A stretch of DNA of 64,000 nt from Lathyrus oleraceus (taxonomy: Eukaryota > Streptophyta > Magnoliopsida > Fabales > Fabaceae). The notes below the pieces were generated by a model. The model was given only the letters and a program-made list of their open reading frames with translations. It made no database searches and was not told the origin of the DNA. Below are positions 24,110 through 35,169 of this stretch, piece by piece (positions within the stretch are counted from its first letter, which is position 1; each line of letters begins with the position of its first letter). The translations under genes were made by a program, and so were the position numbers. The stretch spans positions 436,492,238-436,556,237 of the forward strand of contig NC_066581.1 in the NCBI RefSeq assembly GCF_024323335.1, written 5' to 3'.

Positions 24110-26104
24110 TTAATGCCTATAACATGCTTGAGAAATTGGTGCTGGCGGGTCAGTGAAAGTGCCATTGAGTATACGATTAGCAACCCAATGGTTAGCAGCT
24201 TCAGCATAATGAACACCATCCCAACTCACATATGTTGATGGTTTTTCACAAGAAGTGCCATACACATCTTTCCCATTTGCTGTTCCTAAATTTCCACACC
24301 ATATATGTGTATCATTCACATGATAACCACAGCAGATCTTCATTGGATCCACAAATCCTGAAAATTAAAATCAAACTTTGCATGTTAAACTATATTTTAC
24401 ATACATGGTCATGCCAATAATGAACAAGTAAGTTACCTTCGTTTTTGGTATTGCTGATTAGTCCATATTTTGCGGCATAAACATCTGCGTAAGTAATTGC
24501 AGCTTCTGGAAGTTCTGTTCTGAGCTTGATCACTCTGTCCTTAAGCTGCTTGTTGAATTCTACAGCCATCACGTTTTGATCATTTACACATCCATACGGG
24601 TCAAAGTAGCCCGCTGGTACACTGTGCTTGTAAAATAAGTTCACTGGTAAACATCCAATGGGGCCAGTGTTGTGTATCCAAAATGACCTCCCTCCTTGTT
24701 CGTATATATTCTGCAATCAAGTTTTTTCGGTCAGATTTTAAAGAATGGTATGCCAAGTAGCATTACATCGGTACAAGTGGAACTGAACTCAAATCTCTTA
24801 TGCAAGACTTGAGGATGTAAAAAATGTAGTTGGCAGGAGTGACATCACAAAGTTGATTAACCAGATTCTTTGATGTCTACAATTGCGACATCAGGGTTTT
24901 TGATATCTCCCACAGTCATAGTGCAACCGCAATAGAGGCCACATAAAATGCATTTGATTTGATGGCAGATATTCCGATCGGACTCAAGTCTTTTGACCAA
25001 TGCGGCTACAGGTATTGTCCATTTTGGGTGTGGGAATTAGTCATGGTTTTGTCTACGGGAAAAGACACAACCGTGACGGATTTCCACACCCAAAGTGAAC
25101 GTTACCTCGTAACCACGGTGGTCAGTAGACTTGAGGTCGACTAGAACAACACATATCCATAATATCAAAAATTAGGACAGGACTAGGACTAGAACAGCTA
25201 TTTAAAACCTTTATCCTAATTATTCAACAATGAACATTTTAACACGATTAACAATAAGTTGATTAAAAAGTGATCTATCGGAACATTGGTAGAGACACAA
25301 GTGAGTGATACTTACTTTGACTGCAGAAGCTAACTGATTAACTATATCCGGCATGGATGCACGAATTTGGTCAAAGTTCATCTTCCTAAACCCAACCGAG
25401 AGATCATTTTGGCCAATATCAAATGTATAGAGTGCCTTAGAGAATTCCTCAGGAACAGGAAGTTTGCTTCTTTCAACTGAATCCTTGGCTAAAATTTTCA
25501 ACAAACAAAGATCAAACACATTAAACATAATCAATGATAATGAGATAAAAGAAAATTAAAGGGATTCAAATATTCACCTTCTTGGTAAAGTTGCTTGGTT
25601 CTTGCTTTGAACTGGTTAAACTGCACAATTTGAATATCAAGAGAAAATGGACTTATCCCATATTGAAATATAGTCTCATTCTGTTTCCTAATGGTAGATC
25701 CACCAGTTGCAAAATTTGCTCCATGTCTATAATTGGTTCCAAGTGAATTCAGATAAGCACTTAAATATGGCAAGTTTACCTTCTCAGCTGCACAATTTGT
25801 ACAAATTGCTTAATAAAGCACTTATCATAAAACTAAGAGACAATAAGATTCAATTTTGATATAGATTACCTATGAAATCAAGAATGACACGACCATCACT
25901 GTCTCTTCCGAAAGGTTTATGAAAAAAGCCTTCACCATATGGTGCAGGAATAGGTAAAAATGCAGCTGATATGCCTCCAGTATCAGAGTTTGAGTCTCCA
26001 AAGTTGTAGATTGCAGGAAAAGCACAAGAAGGTGATGAGTCTTTGAGTTCCACACGCTTTACACAAGATAGGAAGAACACAGCAAACAGTAAACTTAATC
26101 CCAT
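24110..26104 (-). CDS. GDSL esterase/lipase (SGNH hydrolase), At5g14450-like, five exons
   Basis: Minus-strand exons are 26104-25870, 25787-25578, 25488-25316, 24710-24437 and 24357-24110, all GT-AG and in phase, giving 379 residues. Residues 1-16 (MGLSLLFAVFFLSCVK) look like a signal peptide, so secretion to the cell wall or apoplast is likely. The family blocks are present: GDSN at 36-39 with nucleophile Ser38, NFATGGST at 103-110, GQND at 174-177, and DGVH at 344-347 with catalytic Asp344 and His347. GDSN in place of GDSL is normal in the fucosidase-like/ENOD8 group. By recalled similarity it is closest to Arabidopsis At5g14450; the natural substrate is unknown and could be an acyl ester of a lipid or cell-wall component. 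The gene looks intact. Met at 26104 is preferred over an upstream in-frame Met because a TATA box lies between them. Intron 3 holds a foldback sequence. Confidence 0.95.
24979..25140. repeat. Imperfect foldback (MITE-like) in intron 3 of the GDSL gene
   Basis: The left arm starting GGACTCAAGTC is matched by the complement of GACTTGAGGTCG at 25129-25140. The match continues inward through TTTGGGTGTGG (left) against CCACACCCAAA (right) and TCATGGTTTTGTCT against AGACACAACCGTGA. The whole 162 bp could fold into one long hairpin. No target duplication was identified. Confidence 0.6.
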
Positions 26105-26140
26105 TTTCAGATACCTTGCTATTGCTAAGAGGTGAGAAAG

Positions 26141-26150
26141 GTTATATATA
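26141..26150 (-). promoter_or_regulatory. TATA box of the GDSL gene
   Basis: On the minus strand this reads TATATATAAC, 37-46 bp before the start codon at 26104. With the usual 30-bp distance, transcription would begin close to the ATG, giving a very short 5' UTR and excluding the upstream Met near 26173. Confidence 0.6.
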
Positions 26151-26443
26151 GATAGAGATCCAAAACAAAGCAAATAAAGTTATTGTTAATAAGGTTTTGT
26201 TTTGTACATACACATGTGTGGTCGTAAACCTAAAAAGTTACTCATTTCTACTGCTAGTGTGTGCGTAACGGGGAGAGGATTGCCTCCATTGGGATTTACA
26301 CTGGATATGATCCAGTTTGAATCCAAATCCTTAAAAGCCAAGCTACTTCTTCTTTTTATATTTTGAGTATATATTTGAATGGTCCAGATTTAACTGAACT
26401 ATAATGTGACAGGAAGACAATCCACTCCCTGCGTAATGTCACC

Positions 26444-29400
26444 TAGGGGTGTGCATGGTTCAAAACCATAACCAAATTGAACCAAATATATGGATCAGTT
26501 TGGTTTTTAAAACCACTTTGATAAAACCGGTTTATATTTTTAAAATCGGTTTATATTTGGATCGGTTTGGTTAATAACCGGTTTGTACTAAAAAAATTAA
26601 TTTTTGTTTGGATCAATTTTAAAACCAAATTTCTCTCAAATTTAATTTTCATTCCAACAACTTCTTAACTCTATCCAATGGCTCTTGAAATCAATCACTA
26701 TTTTTAAATTTCAATAGGAAAAATCAAAATTAAGTAATTAACTATAAGATAGAAAAAAAAATCAATTTCAAAAAAAAAGTTTTAAATCGGTATTTTTTAA
26801 ACCAGTTTTTTATTTTCTTTAAAAAAACAGTTTTATAAAAAAAACAATTTTATAAAAAAAACAATTTCAAAAAATTATAAAAAATAAATCAAGTTTAAAA
26901 AAAATAATTTTATAGCAAAAATAATTTAATTTCTTTAACCTGCCTTTTTATTTCAACTAGTTTTAAATTTAGTTTATGTTAAAAATAGTTATTTAAAAAA
27001 ACTGCTTTAAATTTAACTCTTATAATCTCCACAAACAATATCATAATCTCCACAAATAATATCTTGATTAAAAACAGAAATAATTTCATTGAATTTGTTA
27101 CTAGACTAATTAACAACAATAAAATTCTTCAACCTACACTATGAATATAACAAAATATGAAACATGAAGAATCTTTATGTTTTTTCACTTCTAGTTCCAT
27201 AAGCAATTAATCAGCTTCTTCTGCAATAAGCTTAATGCTGCATAAAATAAAATGAAATTACAATAAGCTTAATACATTAAGTCAAAACAAATCACGCAAC
27301 AACATAAACCCACAAATGCAGAAAATGCACATATAATAAATTGAGTAGAATATGTTAAAAATAGGAAAACAAATTATGATAAAAAAACACAATAAAAAAT
27401 CTGATATGAATATGACATTTCCTTATTCAATTGGTATGTATGATGTTGTTATAACAAACCTGCAGATCACACTTCAAGATATAAATATTAGTGAACAGGT
27501 CCAGACTCTAATATCTCCAGCATTACTGATGAGCATTCATCACTAGTAGTTCAAAACTCGGACCGCTTGGTACAAACATGACATGCTACATGCCCTGCAA
27601 AAACACATACACAATTAGGATTCACACCAAGACAATGCATCCATTCAATTTAAATTCTTTCTAACATACTAATAGCCTAGTGTAATTACTGCAATCATCC
27701 AATTATTTGAATTATCATATCATGACTTACAAGTTTGATGATAATAGCAGTACAAGCATTCAATGCACCAACAGCCTAACAGTTTGATAATTGGCCAATG
27801 CTAACATATTTCAGTCCATTACAATAACTAGCTTCATAACATTTAAGAACTAATCATAACTTGATTGCATTACTTTTTCACAAGATTCTACACTAGAAAT
27901 TTAATGATTTTCTTACTGAACTTTAATGTTCAACTCAGTAAATCAATTTACCTTCGACTGACTTTTAGCAAGAGCCAATTCACTCAAAATCAAATTTTTT
28001 CAATGCAGAATCAATTTTTTTTCATATTACAAATCAAACTTTTCAAGATTATATAGCTGACTTATTTCTGATATGGGCCCTTTCACTATTTAGAATCATG
28101 CAGTTCACAGCTGTAAAGACAAAAGCTATTAGTTAATTGCTCAATGTGATTGATTTGTATTCTCTCTTGTAGTTTGTCTGGATGGATCTTTACCGGCTTA
28201 CCACTTCCATCGCGGATACGGTTCAGGATCAAACAGTTGGTTGATACATCTAGAGGTATGTGATTGTTCGCGAGATTCATGAACTTTGAACTATGTTCAT
28301 CTAAGACTGGACATTAGATGTAAATTTCTTTTGGTGACAGGGAGGAGGCTGGTGTGGAACTATCAGAAACTGTATTTACAGTAAGAAAACGCGGCACGGT
28401 TCATCCTATTTTATGGAAAAACAAATACCGTTTATCGGAATATTGAGCAGCAAAGCCGAGGAAAATCCAGGTCATAAATCTTAAACTCGTCAACATTGCT
28501 TTTGTTTTCATAATTAACTACGTTGAAATTAACACCTTTTCATTTGGATGAATCTGTCTGCAGATTTTTACAATTGGAATCGAGTAAAAGTTCGTTATTG
28601 TGACGGGGCATTGTTTAGCGGAGACAGTCAAAATGAGGTAAAAACGAATACAAACTCTGGACTTCCGGCTTAAAACTCACTCAGTGATTGAATTAATGCG
28701 CTGAGTTTATCTTTGCTCCATAGGCAGCAGGGTTGTATTTCACAGGGCAGCGCATTTGGCAGGCTGCAATGGAAAATTTAATGTCGAAAGGAATGTGATA
28801 TGCCAAACAGGTTTGTCTCCGAAAACTCCAAAGAAAAATAATCTCCTTCCTGAAATCTGCTTGATACATGTTTCTTTTCTTTTTCAGGCTCTTCTATCCG
28901 GATGTTCTGCGGGAGGTTTATCAGCTATACTACATTGCGATGAGTTCCGGGAATTGTTTCCAAGAACCACTAGAGTAAAGTGCTTTAGCGATGGTGGATT
29001 ATTCCTTGACTCGTAAACAATAACTAACGAACATTCAATTCTAATCCACTATTATTCGCGGAAGCTGATCTATATCTCGATTCTTGTTTGACGATAAAAT
29101 AATTCTTTCCAATTTCAGCGTTGACGTATCTGGCCGGTGTAGTTTAAGGAAATGGAAGTGTATCTTCTACACTAGAAATTGTTTTTAAAAAAGTTGAAGC
29201 ATTCTCGCACCATATCACATTATCTAAATTAATGTTCTTTTAGTTTTTGCTGGAAGATGCATCGTGCATAAAAGTTATCAGAAATACTCAACATCAATTA
29301 AAAGAAGCTTCAGTAATTATAGAACGTACCTGGGCTAGAGTTAAATTAAAAAAGCTAGAAGCATCACTATCTCTTCTCTGTACACATACACAAGACAGAC

Positions 29401-30347
29401 TTCTACCAAGCCATGCTGTTGATCCTGCCACAGCCTCCGCTGTAATGAAACAAAATTGCCTATCAATGACTACTCAAAGAGCTTTTACGCTACAAATTTC
29501 ATCCTAAGTTAATAAAAAAGCAAGATTTGTTCAGTAAGCACTTATTTTATCCTTAGCACACAGTTTCTTTATACTTCAGTTTCCCATGTAAAAACAGAAG
29601 CATCAGCTTATTTGAACCATATTTTCATACCAAAAAGATGAATGCAAGTTTCTATAACTGGTTTTTTTCTAACAGTTTACATAATTTACATTTGATTTCA
29701 ATTAAATCCACAAAAAAGGATAAAAACAACAACAAAACAACAACAATGACTAAATTGTGTAAAAGCATCCCAGTACATCATCTCCTTGAATTCAATTTCA
29801 CAGCAAAGAAAGAAACTGTAAATTACTTTGTTTATTTCCCAAACAATTTATGTGTTCCTAATCACATTAAGCTTAACCTATAAACCTCTCAAACAAAATA
29901 AACAAGCCAATTATAGATGAATTTCGTGAACACCAGATCTAGAGGGATAAAAAAGTAAAATAAATTAACAATGGAATTGAAAGGAAAAGAAAAGTAGATA
30001 TAAAAAATTCACCTACCAATGCAATTTAAAATAAATTCTGAGTTGCAAGTTGAAGGGTTTGAGAAGAAAGGGTTAGGGTAGGGATTTGGTAGAAGATACA
30101 CCAGACAATCTTTGTTTCAGTTTCTGAGAATTAGGGATTCTGAAATTTGAGAATTAGGGATTTGAAATGATTATTGAAAAATGGTAACCGTTTACTTGAA
30201 CCGGTTTGTAATAATGGTTACCGTTTTTTTTATAATTTGATAAATGGATCACCAATTTCTAAATATAATTTTGGGTTGGGCTTTAATGTTTGGATTAATT
30301 TGGATAGGAAATTGGTTTATGGTTATTGGTTATTTTGCACACCCCTA
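26444..30347 (+). mobile_element. Non-autonomous hAT-like DNA transposon, 3.9 kb, carrying a host gene fragment
   Basis: The ends are a perfect 12-bp inverted repeat, TAGGGGTGTGCA at 26444-26455 and TGCACACCCCTA at 30336-30347. They are flanked by the 8-bp direct repeat ATGTCACC (26436-26443 and 30348-30355). Eight-base target duplications and TAGGG-type ends are the marks of the hAT superfamily. Subterminal DNA on both sides is rich in AACCGGTTT/AAACCGGTT words, as in many hAT ends where transposase binds. No transposase is recognisable inside. The centre (28173-29160) is a fragment of a pectin acetylesterase gene with its introns, so the element probably captured genomic DNA. The rest (26600-28150 and 29200-30150) is AT-rich and non-coding to my eye. 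Confidence 0.8.
28173..29160 (+). pseudogene. Pectin acetylesterase (Notum/PAE family) gene fragment
   Basis: Exon-like blocks with good splice sites are 28173-28255, 28341-28470, 28564-28637, 28724-28810, 28888-29012 and the start of a sixth at 29119. Their products match the PAE family in order: [42 protein letters not shown], then GCSAGGL, which holds the nucleophile serine. Intact PAEs remove acetyl groups from pectin in the wall. Here the 5' exons (signal peptide and start) and the 3' exons, including the rest of the catalytic triad, are absent. An in-frame TGA interrupts the fourth block (near 28797), and the sixth block loses similarity after about ten codons. It is non-functional as an enzyme and lies wholly inside the hAT-like element. 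Confidence 0.85.
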
Positions 30348-30355
30348 ATGTCACC

Positions 30356-30933
30356 GTATCTGTCATGCTGAAATGTGTTTTCTTAATTTAGTGAGTGCAT
30401 TACCTTTTTAAAAAAAACATGGGGCTTTTTAAAAAAGGATCATGCTAAATCAAAACTACACTAAAAAGTGAGTAAAATAGGAACATGAATTATACTTAAA
30501 TTTAAAACATTGTAAAGATTTTCTCTTAACCAAACATTTTAGCTATTTGAATATTATATTCAATTATATGGTTTGATATTTTGATTTTGATTTATTATTT
30601 TTGATTTATTATTTAAAATATTTGAAATGAATATATGGATTTTTTGAAATTATTTTATTTTATTATTTGTAATGTAATTTGATGTTGGAAAATATAAATA
30701 TTTTTATTAATAAAAATTGATTTCATTAAATGGATGGTGGCGAGGCGGGGATACTCGAACCCAATCCGTTTAGGATTGATTTAAGTTTTAATTATTCATT
30801 CTTGTTGGGGTTTGGGATGGAAAACGAAGATTGTATAGGAATTTAGGTTTGAGTTTGAACGAGATGAAAATCGTTCCCGACCCGCCCTGTTGTCATGCCT
30901 ACCTTTATATCTCATTAATGTTTTACCTCACTT
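30356..30933. other. Short AT-rich spacer, no gene seen
   Basis: AT-rich DNA between the hAT target site and the minus-strand Ogre-like LTR. The part 30735-30902 (with GGCGAGGCGGGGATACTCG and TTCCCGACCCGCCCTGTTG) has the look of a transposon terminus seen often in plant intergenic DNA, but I found no matching second end. Confidence 0.5.
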
Positions 30934-31519
30934 TGTAAAAGTTTCACGAGTTTGTCTAAAACATAACAAACGCACACCCATTCTCGCTACGCGAAAAATA
31001 CAGAGTCTCCACCAAACTTTATTTATTTCAAAGGAAAGGGAAAATATCGATAAAATCCCTAAAAGAGAAGAAGATGGTCGTCGCAACCAAATTCGAGTCC
31101 AGGAGTCAATTATGTAAGAGAAATGTATTAACACCCCTCACATCCGTTGTACTCAATGAGAACCGTTTTGATTGTTTTGCACGAATGAGTGTTATTATCT
31201 AAAGGTTACTTGCAAAAAAAGAAAAATTATGTTTTTAATTAGTGTGCTCGCTAAGGATTCGGATCCTCGTGCCTACGTATTTTTATAGTGCAATGAGAAA
31301 GTCAGAGCTTCGTAGTTCATGGTAGAAAATACGGATCTGTTGGTTGTTTTTAATGGATGATGTTAACATTCGCATTTAAGCAGTTAAATGTTGCTTGTAT
31401 GCTCGCGTATGAGAGGCTTACACATTGTTTGTTTGCGGTGGATCGAAAATAACATCCTTTGCGAAAGGTTTGAATTCCCTAAGGCGGGAAATTGAATTTG
31501 ATTGATTGTGATTGATTTT

Positions 31520-31880
31520 AGAGTAGGAGACAAGTATCACACTACAAGCTAAGTACGTCCGACAATCCAAGTACTTGGGAGCTGAAAGGACACGTGCATC
31601 CTGACCTCTCTTTTTCATCCCGAAAGATTTTTGTTTATGAAATTTGAGAGGCGAGTTTAATTGTTGGTACTTAGAAGGAGACAAGCATCTAACCACATGC
31701 TAAGTACGACTGGCAATTAGAATACTCAGGAGCTGAAAGGACAAGTGCATCATGACCTCTCTTTTTCATCCTATGAGGACCAAATTAAACTCTTTTATTT
31801 TTAAGTGTTTCGAATGGAAGACAAGTATTGAGCCACAATCTAAGCACGATGGAAAATCCAAGTACTTGAGAAATAATGTG
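31520..31880. repeat. Three degenerate tandem units of about 140-150 bp within the LTR
   Basis: The phrase GGAGACAAGTAT (or a close variant) recurs at about 31526, 31673 and 31815. It is followed each time by CTAAGTACG or CTAAGCACG, and in the first two units by GAGCTGAAAGGAC and ATGACCTCTCTTTTTCATCC-like text. Period and identity are approximate. Confidence 0.7.
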
Positions 31881-34026
31881 TACAGATACGTACACCACAT
31901 CCTTTTTCATTCGATTTATTATAAAAATATTTTGAAAATGACTTGGCGTTGGGTCAAGTGTTTGAAGTTGAATAGAACAAAATGTCTGAATTAAATGAAA
32001 GAGGTACTTGATGTACGATCGAGTACTTGCATTCAATTAAGTTTGGTTTGGAAAAAAACTTGATGTTGGATCAAGTTTATTTATGTTATTTTGAAAAAAA
32101 AATCTTTTTTAGATCGCTTTTGATTATCTTAGTTAATGGATGAGTGAGGAAGTGATAAAATGGAAAGCATTAAAATTGTTACATGTTCATGGGAGGGGTA
32201 CATTTTGCCTAAAAGGGGGATTATCATACACCATACAAAATTAAACCATAAGCGCATAAGAATTATTCAAGTGGCAAAATCATAACCATAATTCATGCAT
32301 GCAATCAAGAGTAAATGATTTAATTTCTAATAAGTTCTAATTGAAAATTAAAGAGCTAAATTCTAAAATAAATTCAATTAAAACCTAAAGTAGAAATCTA
32401 TCCTAATTAAACTAGCCATTTTTAATGTGTATTTTTTATGAATTAACATGACATTGAAATTAAGCATATTGGAACCTAACCTCTAATGGATTTTAACGAA
32501 GAATTAAAGAAACTCCTACAATTCAATTCAATTCAATTCTAAAAGAGAAAATATTCTAATTAACCATGATACATGAACTTACTTTGAATTTACATGAATT
32601 AAAATGTGCATGGTCATGAACTAAAAACATAACAAAAATGACAAAAGAATGATAAAAAAACAAGGAATAAAAGTTTAGTAATGAAATCTGCTGGGACGCA
32701 TAAACCAGTAGGTGTGCAGCTTAGAAACAGAGGCTTTGGGCCTAACAAATAAGGCTTAAACACAAGGTGTTGTTGTTGGGTTCAACAAGGGGTAACCTAA
32801 GTAATACAAGGGTGTAAACAACAAAATAGTGGGCTTGAAGGCTCTAACCCAACCTAATTTTCCAAGGGAAGGGAAACAAATTCAGCAAAGCATTCATCTA
32901 CTCTACACATCATGTTCATGTTATCTCTCTCAAGAACACCTTTACCGGAACTTTTACTCCACCGTGCTGGAGAATGCGGAGTTGGTCGGAATTACCAAAC
33001 ATCACCATCAATTTACTACTCTCAACCTCATCTATCCTAATCTCTCATCAATTCATTCTAGATATTAACCAATTCTTTAAATTAAAGCAAGAAAGTTATG
33101 AATCCTAATAATGAAAACTGAAATTAAATGGAGGAGAAGAAGAATCAAGCCACCAAACCTCGGGCTTTGATTCTCCAATGTAAGAACTACATTGTGGTAT
33201 CAAAAATTCAGCAAACAAATAAGGTATAAAAATTCACCGACCTGCAAGACGGAGGATTGTCTTGGAATTTGTTGAAATTTGAAGATGAAGAAAACTCGAG
33301 GTATGCTACTTTGAACCTTTAATCTTCTACTTCTACTATGAACTTCTTCTCTTCAAGAATTAGCTCTGAAATTTTTTGAACTGAATTATTGTTGTTGATT
33401 TTGATTATGTGAGTGTGAGAGTAGTGTAGAATATAAGAGACTTAGCTCAATTGGTGACAAACTTCAAGGTGAAGCTTGCTCCAATGGTGACAAAGCTTTA
33501 GTGTGGGGAGAGGATATGGAGAAGATGAATTGAGAGAGTGATTTCTGAATTTGTAATAAGTGATTTCTGCGCACACAAAAAATGATTAGGTTTCCCTTTG
33601 GTTAAAGAGAGTGATACATTTATATAGGTGATTTTCCCAACTATTTTGGTGAGATTTTCCGGGCAGTGGCGGTTAGAAGTTTGGGCGGCAGTTAGTGTTA
33701 ATGGATTTCAAGAGCAAGTTGATTATGAAGTTAACAATGTTACTGAGCTGTTAAATTATTAGTTAGAACTGTTATTGAAATGTTAAATGCAGGGACTATT
33801 ATGGAATTTTAGCTTGGTTTGATGTTAGGATTGGAAATAATTAGTGTAGTTCAAGTGTTGTTGAATGTTGATGTGTTAGAAATTCTTCGTTCAAAGTGTA
33901 AATGTTATTATTAGTTGCTGCATAATGTTATTATTGTTATGTATTATGTGAATTAAAACGGGTTTTGCATGTTTGAATGGCACTGCAATGCTAGAAATGA
34001 ACTGGTTTTTTGCTACGGTTGCAGGT

Positions 34027-34315
34027 GTAACCAGTTACCAGATGTCGTGTAACCGGTTACCAACACGAAAACATGTGTTCTAGGATGGTTGTATGAGGCT
34101 GTAACATACTTGTAACTGGTTACCTTACCGTTGGTAACCAGTTACATACTCGATAACCTGTGTTCTTGCTGCTACTAGAATTGATGAGCATACAAGTGTA
34201 ACTAGTTACCTGATTCTTGGTAACGAGTTACCAAAATGCAATTTTGGCAGGTTGGCCACTGGGATGGCATGAATAGAAGGTGTAACCAGTTACCTGATTC
34301 TTGGTGATCAGTTAC
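34027..34315. repeat. Array of four pairs of GTAACCxGTTAC-type palindromes
   Basis: Eight 12-bp near-palindromes of the form GTAAC-NN-GTTAC are visible, starting at 34027, 34049, 34112, 34134, 34198, 34220, 34282 and 34304 (the last one degenerate). They come in four pairs. Within every pair the centres are 22 bp apart, and pairs repeat every 84-86 bp. They lie in the Ogre-like LTR, upstream of its TATA-like site on the minus strand. The spacing is far too regular for chance. Confidence 0.9.
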
Positions 34316-35169
34316 AAAAACAAATTTTGGCCTTTTTTCTATGTTATGATGTATTGGCTCATGCGCAATGTCTTGACCTTTTGTGGTTCATTGTGTATTG
34401 AATATGGTATATTTTTGCAGGGTTGGCACATGGTAAGAACAACATTTTGGCAAGTCATTTTGGCATCTAGGAAAAACTAGACGATTTGGAAGCTCAAACA
34501 TGGAGGACTCATGAAGGGATGAAACAAGTGGGGTCTAGGATAGTCAGTTGACTTTGGTCAACTATTTGACCAAAAAGTCAATAGTTAACCAAGAGTCAAC
34601 TGTGGGTTAAATGATGTAAAATAGTGTAATTTGGTTTTGAACTTTTTTCTAATGGAATGAGATGTTTTTGAAATGGAAATTGGTCTTTTTGTAATGTCTT
34701 ATGTTTTAAGATAAATCCCTCAGGGTCTTGGTTTGAATACTTGAACTTGTACTTGAATGAAATTGAATGACACATGATTTTAAGGGAATGGATCTTGATT
34801 TCTTTGACTTTACTATGAATTGCAAAGCCTCGTCTTAAATCCATACCAATTGGCAAATTCCATAAAATATTAGCCAATCACTTGCAATCCATAATCAGAT
34901 CCAATGCCCCGATGTAGTCCACATGATCCACAAGTATCTCAGACCAAAATTAAGTGTAGTACCAAATTATCATATGCTTGACTCTTAAGAACACCATGAA
35001 GAGGAACTTATCCAGAACTTGTGCCATAAACACCAACCTCTGAATTAATGATGTTTATCTAAGAAATGCAATTGTACATGAATGAATATGGCATGAGTAT
35101 GTAGATGAACTAAGGATCAAAGGTCGGATGGAAAGTGGAAAGAAGTAGGGAAAATTTTGGGGTATGACA

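Larger units (their letters stand above)
30934..35169 (-). mobile_element. 3' LTR of a minus-strand Ogre-like element, about 4.2 kb
   Basis: On the minus strand it starts TGTCATACCCCAAAATTTTC at 35169, right after the purine tract AAATAGGGGCAAC. It carries a conserved Ogre block ending in GGTGGAGACTCTG (plus-strand 30999-31015 region), the counterpart of GGTGGCGACTCTG in the LTR at 2256. The low-coordinate border is set at a TTTTACA end (30934) by comparing the distance from that block; it may be off by tens of bases. A TATA-like CTATATAAAT lies near plus-strand 33620. Two repeat arrays lie inside, annotated separately. Confidence 0.7.

Noticed and set aside
26105..26173. Upstream in-frame Met extending the GDSL protein by 23 residues
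   Set aside because: It lies at or upstream of the TATA box at 26141-26150, so it is probably not transcribed, and the internal Met at 26104 starts a proper signal peptide.
30735..30902. Possible second hAT-like or other transposon end (minus strand TAGGCATGACAACAGGG)
   Set aside because: Only one end is visible; no inverted partner or target duplication was found.
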